Shown piece after piece: positions 57,525-64,000 of a stretch of 64,000 nt of DNA (positions are counted from its first letter, which is position 1; every line of letters starts with the position of its first letter). The notes beneath the pieces are model-generated. The model made no database searches. It was given only the letters and a program-made list of their open reading frames with translations, and was not told where the DNA came from. The stretch is from Massariosphaeria phaeospora. Lineage: Eukaryota; Ascomycota; Dothideomycetes; Pleosporales. The translations under genes and the position numbers were made by a program. The stretch covers positions 868,001-932,000 of the forward strand of contig JAADJZ010000012.1 of the NCBI GenBank assembly GCA_011032825.1. Reading direction: 5' to 3'.

Positions 57525-58829
57525 CTACATTTGCAGTCCAAAGTCCCAAACCTGCAGTTTTCTCGTCCCAAACGCGCCCCCCTGTCTCGCAAAGACACTC
57601 AATACGCCGAACCGGGTCAACCGCTCATAATCCACCAACGGCTCCCCAGCCATATTCGCAATCGTCGCTAAACTTTTCCAGTCTTGATAGTTGCCGCCTG
57701 CCGTCGCCCCCCAAACCGTCACCGTCTGTTTCGGCTGGTCCGGCAGCACCGCAATCACCGTATCCCCCACTGCCACAATCTTGCCCCGATATGCCAGATA
57801 CGGTGGCGTCGACAACCCCGGCACGTTAATCGCGGTCTTGGTAAACGTCCCAGACGCCGTGCGGAGGTAGTGGTAGAAGCGCGCAGTGCCCGAACTCTTA
57901 TCCCGCATCAAAGCATGGAACCGCCCCTTTTCATCCGCGCACTGCGCCTCCTGATTGATGATCTCGCTGTTCTGCGGGATGCTGTACACCCTGACACCGG
58001 GAGACGACGGCGTAATCGGCTTTGCGACGCTCTGCCCCGCGCTCGTCTTCCAGCTCCGGCCGTCGTCGTCCGAGACCGCGAAGTAGAAGTCGTGGTTCGT
58101 GCTCGCGTCGGGCGTCTCGCGGACCGTCCAGGAGACGAAAAGTTTGCCGGCTGCCGACGTGATGCCGTTGATGTACGCGTTGTTGTCTTCGCCTTGCAGG
58201 TACTTGCCTACGCTGCTCCATTGCCCGGACGTCGGGGAGTAGCGGTGCATGTACGAGTCGCCGGCGCCGGACTGCCCGATGCGGAACTCCATTAGCAAGT
58301 CGCCGTTTGCTGTTCTTTCGAAGCGCGGGTATGTCAGTTTGGTCCACGGGCCGGTCGAGCCTGGCAGGCTGTGCTGGACGGCGCCAAACGCGCTCGCGCT
58401 CCACTGCTCAGGCACCGTTTTTGCGATTCCGGAGCTCGACACGCGGTAGTTCAGCGGCACGTCGTGGTGGTCGAAGCTGAGATGGATCTTCCCGTCGGCG
58501 CTGATACCTAGGCTGATGGTGTTGTGTTCATCCAGCGTCTTCTGCTCGTAGTCCGTGAAGGCGAAGTACTGCCATTCACCTACAGAAGGCGCGATGCGGC
58601 GCCGCCCGAGATTGACGTAGTGCTTCCCGTATCCACTGGCGGTTTTGTAGAACGCGACGTATTGGTAGTCGCCGAACGTATGCAGCGCATGCTGCTGGAA
58701 AGCAAGGCTATTCAGGCGGACGGAGCCTTCGACGTCGTTGGTGATGTTCCAGTGGTTGGTTGAGGTAACTGATATGGCGAGAGAGAAGAGTGACAGTGTT
58801 AGTAATGCGAGGGCCCGGAGCAACAACAT
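57525..58829 (-). CDS. Secreted BNR-repeat beta-propeller protein, possible polysaccharide lyase (PL27-like)
   Basis: Intronless 434-residue protein with a signal peptide (MLLLRALALLTLSLFSLAIS, cleavage near VTS-TNHW). It has BNR_4-type propeller repeats: YQYVAFYKTASGYGKHYVNLGRRR, TISLGISADGKIHLSFDHHDVPLNYR (His pair), GPWTKLTYPRFERTANGDLLMEFRIG, NNAYINGITSAAGKLFVSWTVRE, and HDFYFAVSDDDGRSW. The pattern resembles secreted fungal BNR_4 proteins, which include the L-rhamnose-alpha-1,4-D-glucuronate lyase of Fusarium (family PL27); from memory this is the closest characterised group, but the substrate is inferred. The signal-peptide start is clear. A TATA box lies about 45 bp upstream. Confidence 0.85.
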   Translation of the reverse strand: MLLLRALALLTLSLFSLAISVTSTNHWNITNDVEGSVRLNSLAFQQHALHTFGDYQYVAFYKTASGYGKHYVNLGRRRIAPSVGEWQYFAFTDYEQKTLDEHNTISLGISADGKIHLSFDHHDVPLNYRVSSSGIAKTVPEQWSASAFGAVQHSLPGSTGPWTKLTYPRFERTANGDLLMEFRIGQSGAGDSYMHRYSPTSGQWSSVGKYLQGEDNNAYINGITSAAGKLFVSWTVRETPDASTNHDFYFAVSDDDGRSWKTSAGQSVAKPITPSSPGVRVYSIPQNSEIINQEAQCADEKGRFHALMRDKSSGTARFYHYLRTASGTFTKTAINVPGLSTPPYLAYRGKIVAVGDTVIAVLPDQPKQTVTVWGATAGGNYQDWKSLATIANMAGEPLVDYERLTRFGVLSVFARQGGAFGTRKLQVWDFGLQM

Positions 58830-59354
58830 CGCGACAGCAAGACACCGTAATAACTAGGATCCCCAGACTCTTTATATACCTAACTCTCTAAGCTATTGTG
58901 CCAATATGCTTCCCCGGCAAGTGCCATGGTGATTTGCGGATAAATAGACAAAGTCGTATCTGATATAGCAGCCAGATGAACTAAGCCCCTACGCGTCAGG
59001 TAAATCAGTCCCTCTGTTAATAAGTCGCGTTAGCAACATTACAAGTAGTAAAGGATGTAAAACAGTAGCTGATGATCTAGCAACGCTCTTACATGTAGGC
59101 TCGTATTCGCGATGGTAGTTCTAGAGACGCGGCGTTTGCCTCGCTCGAACGTGGCGGATATCGGTCCTGAAGTCACTGGTGATTTGCTTTCGATTGGTGG
59201 TCGTTCATGTGATAAAGTCATTCGGCCAAACCTTGCAAGCTCTCCCATATAAACTCCCACCATACTCCCATCTCAAAAACGGAGAAGCCCACCCCAAAAA
59301 GGTCTCCAATTCCCTCATTCACCATCACGATGAACCCCCCCGTCCTCGAAATCC
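58830..59354. other. Intergenic region upstream of the BNR gene
   Basis: About 520 bp between divergent genes. It contains the TATA box described; nothing else recognised. Confidence 0.5.
58871..58878 (-). promoter_or_regulatory. TATA box of the BNR-propeller gene
   Basis: TATATAAA on the minus strand, 42 bases upstream of the start codon at 58829, within GGTATATAAAGAG. A strong TATA box fits an inducible secreted-enzyme gene, though the short distance implies a very short leader. Confidence 0.6.
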
Positions 59355-59654
59355 ATGACCCCATGTCCCGCTCCATTCTTCGCAAGATCCGCTCCGCTCG
59401 CCGCGCCACCCAAGATCTCGAATATTACGTACGATCTCCCGACGCGACCCTCAGACGCCGAGTTCGGTGTACCGAATTTCGACATTTGGATGAAGGAGTT
59501 ACAGGCAGAACTGGGCAAGCTGGACGCGGGACTCGAGAAGTTTGGGGCGGAGAGGAAGGGGCTGGAGGTGCTGATTGAGTTGGTGGGGTCTCAGAGGCGG
59601 TTGGAGATGAGGCGGCTGAATTTGGAGGGGATAGATGAGGTGGAAGAATGGTAG
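59355..59654 (+). CDS. Small helical hypothetical protein
   Basis: Single-exon frame of 99 residues; no family recognised. After a Pro/Ala-rich start, residues 45-95 are predicted helical with heptad-like spacing (WMKELQAELGKLDAGLEKF, LIELVGSQRRLEMRRLNLEG). A second frame starts 25 bp earlier at 59330 and overlaps it; which is used is not certain. Low confidence as a gene. Confidence 0.4.
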   Translation: MTPCPAPFFARSAPLAAPPKISNITYDLPTRPSDAEFGVPNFDIWMKELQAELGKLDAGLEKFGAERKGLEVLIELVGSQRRLEMRRLNLEGIDEVEEW

Positions 59655-60194
59655 AGCGCGGTTGTTCTGGTAGCGTTGTTAGAGTATTGTGGAGTTTGTT
59701 AGATACCATGGGGTTGTGAGAAGGGGATGCTGGATTTCTTAGATGTGCTGGATTATCTCGCACTGGAGCATTAGGAAGAGCACGCTATTCTGGGCAGTGT
59801 ATTATGACGCGAGGTTGAGTGATTTAGTGCAGCTGGACTTGGCGACTTATATTGTGAGGATATGTGAGGGGTTGCGCAGCCTCTAGCCGTAATGCCACGG
59901 CATTTGGTGCGTGCGTACTCGATCGTTGTGAATGTGCCCGTGTACTGTTTGGCTTAACAGACTGTAGCTTTCAGTTTGTGTTTGTACGTTGCAGGCTTCC
60001 CCTCCGCAACGTGATGTAGTTTGCCACCCTCTGCGTGCATAACAAACACCGCGTCAAAGTGCTTACCCGTCTGCATCTTTGCATGGCTATGCTATTGCTG
60101 TATTGCATCAGCAATCCACGTCGTTCACATAAAACGTACCTTTGGAGTCCCACATTATGACAATTCATTCCTGATCGCCCCCGTCTCGGCCACC

Positions 60195-60662
60195 ATGTTC
60201 GTCCGACGTATGGCTCCCTCTCGCCGTCCACACATGGGCCCTCGTTCCAGGATCTCGCACGACCTTGATAGCATGCACCAAGAAGAGATATCGCCCCTCG
60301 AATCCACCAGCAGCTCCCTCTTCCACGACCCATCGTCACGTACCGGCCCCGCTGCTCTTTCGCTCCGCGCCAACGCACTCAGTCGCCGCTGCAGCACTCT
60401 GACAACACACCTCAATTATCTCAGTGCCGTCATCGAACCCCTGCGTGCGGAAAGTCCAGAGGGTGTTACCGACGAGCACGTAAACGACGTGTTCCAGGAG
60501 GCGGTGGAGGTGTGGTACGCCATCGATGCGCTCGAAGCCAAGATGAACGAAGTTGGTACTATTCTGCATGAGATAATGGGTCAGAGGAAGAAGGAAGGGA
60601 GGCCGGAGATGGGATGGTTGGGCGAGGAGAGGCCGGGACGGTTCGGGGTCGGGTTTCGCTAG
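60195..60662 (+). CDS. Small helical hypothetical protein
   Basis: Frame of 155 residues from an ATG in good context (caccATGt) at 60195; no family recognised. Residues 60-125 look like an amphipathic or coiled-coil helix pair (STLTTHLNYLSAVIEPL, then NDVFQEAVEVWYAIDALEAKMNEVGTIL). The basic N-terminus (RRMAPSRRPHMGPRSR) could be a targeting sequence. Helix spacing and length resemble the neighbour at 59355, but I see no convincing homology between them. Confidence 0.5.
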   Translation: MFVRRMAPSRRPHMGPRSRISHDLDSMHQEEISPLESTSSSLFHDPSSRTGPAALSLRANALSRRCSTLTTHLNYLSAVIEPLRAESPEGVTDEHVNDVFQEAVEVWYAIDALEAKMNEVGTILHEIMGQRKKEGRPEMGWLGEERPGRFGVGFR

Positions 60663-61865
60663 GAACCCAAACGTGCAGCCTAGAGGCTTAGTCTGGGGTA
60701 GAGACGTCAAGGTCGTGACTGATATGAAGGCAGTGTACCAAACGATCAACCTTCTCTTCCAGTCCACGCTCTTTCTGTAATAGTCTTCTCCAATCGAACT
60801 CTGGGTATAGATCATTATAGACTTGTTTGACGGGTGGGAAAGTCGTCATTGAGCAGCGAATTCTAAGAGCCGGCCACAACAGCGATGGCTATCACTTTGG
60901 GACATATTGGTGGGCGTGTTGACGATGTCCAAAGTGGAGAGAAACCAGAGAGAACACCTGCAGGCGGCACTGAGATTAGGTAGCGTTGTAGTGCACGAGC
61001 CACCAATGACGTCATGGGAGGACCACGGTGAACAGTTCACTCTGCTCAACAGGCCCTGTCTTTTCAACGTGATTGATAATCGTCATCCTTCTGTTACTCG
61101 ATGCTACCACCTACTATTCAATAAAGTCTGTTTCAGCTACGTGAACTTGGGATCAACCCCAATTTCTTATCCACACAGAGGAGACTAATTTGAGTTGAAA
61201 AGGCTCTGTTACTGGGTAGAGAAGTATTATGAGCCACTTTTAGAGTATCTGCTAGTTTCTAGATAGCCATGGACGTTACGCCCTCAAAACAGTACAGGAA
61301 CAGGCCTTGTTCACATCGTTCGCCCTTGGGTAGACTTTTGCCAATAGACTTTAGGCAATCCTATTGACAACATAGAAGTACCTAGCGATAGGCAAAGAGA
61401 ATGCCTCTGCCTTTGCAAAGCCCTACTGTATCCAGCATACTGGGTAATGTCTAGAGTCTAACTTGCTAATGAAAGAGGGTGTGGAAACCCATCACACGTC
61501 ATTACATCCCAAAACACCAGCACAACTCTGCCACGTTTGCTCAGTACTGTGTAAGCTCCAGCTGGTACATGCAATTCTGGCACACGTCTAGCACATTCAA
61601 AGATTTCCACGCAACGTCTCCAGACAGGGCAGATGACACATTATACTCAAGGGTATGACTTCCTTAATTCTATCTAGCTACATAATCAATGGGCTAACCA
61701 ATCAGCGTAGGAACCATCGAAGTATGCGTCACTTCTGGTGGCGACGTCGTCGTCGGTTTTGAGACATTGGCGGGCAACCTCGGAGAGCTCTTCCCCGGCC
61801 GGCGGCTCGACATCGGGTATGGGCGTGGGCGTGGTGGGCTGAACTGGAACTTTGCTTGTAGCTTG
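60663..61865. other. Intergenic region with a dispersed element
   Basis: About 1.2 kb. One element copy (G) near 61340-61484. No supported gene. Confidence 0.5.
61340..61484 (-). repeat. Short dispersed TIR element, copy G
   Basis: In minus orientation: left end ccacaccctctttcatt, core cccagtatgctggatacagtagggctttgcaaagg, right part ctatgttgtcaatagg. Matches copy F throughout. The right terminal repeat is degraded. Confidence 0.65.
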
Positions 61866-62486
61866 CTAGGCCATTACCATCGTGCCTGTCCTCACGGGAT
61901 CCGGCGGCGGCGGATCCCCAACGTCCGCGCGTGTGATCTTGCGGCTCGCGAAATACGACATATCGGAATCCTCGAGCGTCTTGCCGGGGACGGGCTTGAT
62001 CATTGGGACACCGGCCGCCTTGAAGGCCTCACCCAACCATAGTAGTAGCGCCTTACGTATTTCCATCCGCGGCGGCTTGCGGATAATCCGCGGTCCGTTC
62101 GGCGAGGGCTTGACCAGAACCAGATCGTCGTAGTCGAAGAAAGCGATGTAACTGCTCATTGTGTCCCACATGTCCGCCATCTTTTCGAAATCCGAGTAGT
62201 TGATGTCGAAGCCGTCGGTCTTGAAGAGCGAGCGATAGATGCAGCCCTTGGGTCTGTGCATGATGAGTGCGATCGTCTTGGCCGGGTCGTCTTTGATCCA
62301 GCATGTCGAGGGCGGCATGTCGGGTGTGTTCGCGAAGAAGTGGAATGCGTTTCCGTAGAAAGATTTGAGGACGGCGTTGGCGGGGGCAGTGAGTTTCTCC
62401 TGAGTGAGGGCTACCTCTTTGGCCGCCCCTCCAAGCAGTTCGGGGGGTAAGGGCTTTCCGAAGAGGTTGATCGGGTCGTAAGCCAT
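61866..62486 (-). CDS. Hypothetical protein, unknown family
   Basis: Intronless 206-residue protein starting at MAYDPINLFG; an in-frame ATG at 62516 would add ten hydrophobic residues (MFSFTLPYIA), which could act as a targeting peptide. No membrane segment or named domain recognised. Visible traits: FYGNAFHFFANTPDMPPSTCWI, KTIALIMHRPKGCIYRSLF, SSYIAFFDYDDLVLVKP and IRKALLLWLGEAFKAAGVP. It looks like a small folded cytosolic protein. Function unknown. Tail-to-tail neighbours give no hint. Confidence 0.6.
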   Translation of the reverse strand: MAYDPINLFGKPLPPELLGGAAKEVALTQEKLTAPANAVLKSFYGNAFHFFANTPDMPPSTCWIKDDPAKTIALIMHRPKGCIYRSLFKTDGFDINYSDFEKMADMWDTMSSYIAFFDYDDLVLVKPSPNGPRIIRKPPRMEIRKALLLWLGEAFKAAGVPMIKPVPGKTLEDSDMSYFASRKITRADVGDPPPPDPVRTGTMVMA

Positions 62487-62899
62487 AGCGATATACGGTA
62501 AAGTGAATGAAAACATGAGATGATGGAATGTGTGCGAGTGTGGTGAGAATAGAGAGACTCATAGCTCGAGCAGAATTATTCTTCTGGCACAACAGGCGGC
62601 GTGAATCTGGAAAGCTCAGGTGGGTGGGTCACAGTGGACCTTCCCGTGGTTCACCGCCTGGCAACCGTGGAACGCAGGAGCTAGGGCAAAGTGAAAACAG
62701 AAAGCCGAAAAGAAATGCAAGTGCAATCGAAACAAAATACTCCCAAGATGAAAATACTCGTGATTCGTAGGCGCTGTAATCCGTATATGCGCTCAAAATA
62801 ATCGGCGCCATTCTATTCTTGGCAGCACACGAACTCTAATCTACTACGTTTGCGAAGCCTCATACAACAGCACCATGGGGTATGGTCTCCTTAATCTTC
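62487..62899. other. Intergenic stretch between two minus-strand genes
   Basis: About 410 bp: the promoter of the 206-residue protein and the 3' flank of the repeat protein. Nothing recognised. Confidence 0.5.
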
Positions 62900-64000
62900 T
62901 TACAACCGGACCATGTGCGACCTCCGTCTAACGCGGGCAGTGCCGTTGGTGATAGGCTCTGGGAGGTTCGAAACTGGAGACGCCTCCGCCTGTACTTCCA
63001 CCTCCGCTGGCTCAACTACTGCGGCCTCGCCGGCTGGATGGACGGGAGCGGCAGAAGGAATGTGCTCCGCGACGACAGCAACGGGGCTGGGGTGGACAGG
63101 AGCTGGGACGGGAGCCGCGGAAGGAACATGTTCCGCGACGACGGCAACGGGGCTGGGGTGGACCGGAGCTGGCATAGGGGCAGGATGGACGGCGGCGGGT
63201 GCCACTAGAGCGGGAACCGAGTGAACTGGAGGAGCGGGCGCTGGGTGAACTGCAGGAGTAGGGGCGGGATGGACCGCGGCGGGAGGTGGTGGTGGTGGAA
63301 CCTCGGCGGCGGCCTTGAGCTCTGCGTCCTTGGCTTGGGCGTTGGCGATGTGCTCGGCCTCCATCTTCTTCGCCTCTTCCTGAGCGGCCTTGTCTTTCGC
63401 TTGCTCCTTCGCAATGTGTTCAGCCTCCATCTTCTTCGCTTCCTCCTGGGCGACTTTGTCCTTGGCTTGCTCTTGTGCAATGTGCTCAGCCTCCATTTTC
63501 TTTGCTTCTATGATAGTTGTCAGTTAGGGCCTCAACCATGAATGCACTCAACATACCCTCTAGCTTCGCGAGGTCCTCGACCTGGGCCTTGGCGATGTGT
63601 TCAGCCTCCATCTTCTTTGCTTCTGGAATGGTTGTTAGTCGGATGCCCTCCTCGCGAGTGAGGTGCTCAACATACCCTCCTGCTTTGCCAGGTCCTCAGC
63701 TTGGAGTTTTGCGATGTGTTCTGCTTCCATCTTCTTGGCTTCTACAATCGTCGTTAACTCGTGCACTGCATGGTTGGTGCGGGATTACACATACCTTCTT
63801 GCTTAGCAAGGTCCTCGACCTGAGCTTTGGCGATGTGCTCCTCTTCCATCTTCTTTGCGGCCTCCTGTTTTGCGAGGTCCTCAGCTTGAGCCTTGGCCAC
63901 GTGCTCAGCTTCCATAGCGAGTGCGGCAGCTTGGTGGTCCGCAGCTGACAGACAGTCAGTACGAGATTGTGCAAAGATAACCGCAAAACATACCAGCTTT
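62900..64000 (-). CDS. Repeat protein with duplicated 66-nt exons (coiled-coil 22-mers and Pro-rich tail), 5' end beyond window
   Basis: Partial gene continuing past the right edge. Exons (minus): >63994-64000, 63795-63944, 63676-63741, 63557-63622, 62900-63507. The two middle exons are exactly 66 nt, both phase 1-1, each coding one 22-residue repeat like EAKKMEAEHIAKAQVEDLAKQE; the flanking exons hold two to three more units without introns. The 22-residue period (two hendecads) predicts a long right-handed or mixed coiled coil. All four donors are GTATGT, introns 49-53 nt. The last exon continues into a Pro/Ala/Val/His-rich region with tandem copies of VHPSPVAVVAEH(V/I)PSAAPV, ending in basic RVRRRSHMVRL. 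No known family; a structural or scaffold role is inference. Confidence 0.75.

Overview
The window is nuclear DNA of a filamentous ascomycete (Pezizomycotina, probably Dothideomycetes). The evidence is short GT-AG introns of about 47-105 nt with CTAAC/CTGAC-like branch sites, fungal-only families (DUF1996, DUF7924, fungal kinase-like protein, Opi1, Zn2Cys6 regulator, PDR-type ABC transporter) and compact single-copy housekeeping genes on both strands. No tRNA, rRNA or CRISPR was recognised. I support about 24 protein genes. Most intron-containing models were rebuilt by eye from splice sites and reading phase.

Layout. 1-8.8 kb: the 5' part of a KDM5-type H3K4 demethylase (minus, cut by the left edge), the SLX1 endonuclease (plus), thymidylate kinase (minus) and a seven-exon cytochrome P450 (minus). 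10.1-13.4 kb: an amidohydrolase-3 enzyme (plus) facing a nitronate monooxygenase (minus), with a 175-bp tandem duplication of the latter's 3' end between them. 13.8-17.6 kb: an accessory-looking block with a fungal kinase-like protein, a HET-domain relic and a DUF7924 protein. 18.2-25.4 kb: a secreted DUF1996 protein, a 306-bp Mutator-like MITE with a perfect 9-bp target duplication, a YbjQ/UPF0145 protein and a Zn2Cys6 regulator. 28.8-33.3 kb: TAF6, the COPII GTPase Sar1 and a one-pass membrane protein. 34.4-39.6 kb: a full-length PDR ABC transporter with a suspicious splice acceptor. 39.6-44.0 kb holds no supported gene. 44-57.3 kb: the Opi1 repressor, an HRDC/3'-5' exonuclease, a PEBP-like secreted protein and an intronless 1822-aa DDX60-like Ski2 helicase. 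57.5-64 kb: a secreted BNR-propeller protein (possible polysaccharide lyase), two small helical ORFs, an unknown 206-aa protein and, cut by the right edge, a gene built of duplicated 66-nt exons coding a 22-residue coiled-coil repeat.

The most unusual material is non-coding. A family of short elements (about 140-190 bp, ends like CACCCCCC-GCAGA, core like GATACAATAGGGCTTTGTAA) occurs about ten times in both orientations. Two copies lie inside introns (P450 and Zn2Cys6 regulator), which are three to four times longer than the other introns of those genes. One copy lies 10 bp after the SLX1 stop and two lie in the tandem duplication after the nitronate monooxygenase. The genes do not form an obvious pathway cluster. 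The mix is chromatin/transcription (KDM5, TAF6, Opi1), DNA maintenance (SLX1, thymidylate kinase, HRDC exonuclease), trafficking (Sar1) and accessory metabolism/defence (P450, nitronate monooxygenase, ABC transporter, secreted enzymes).
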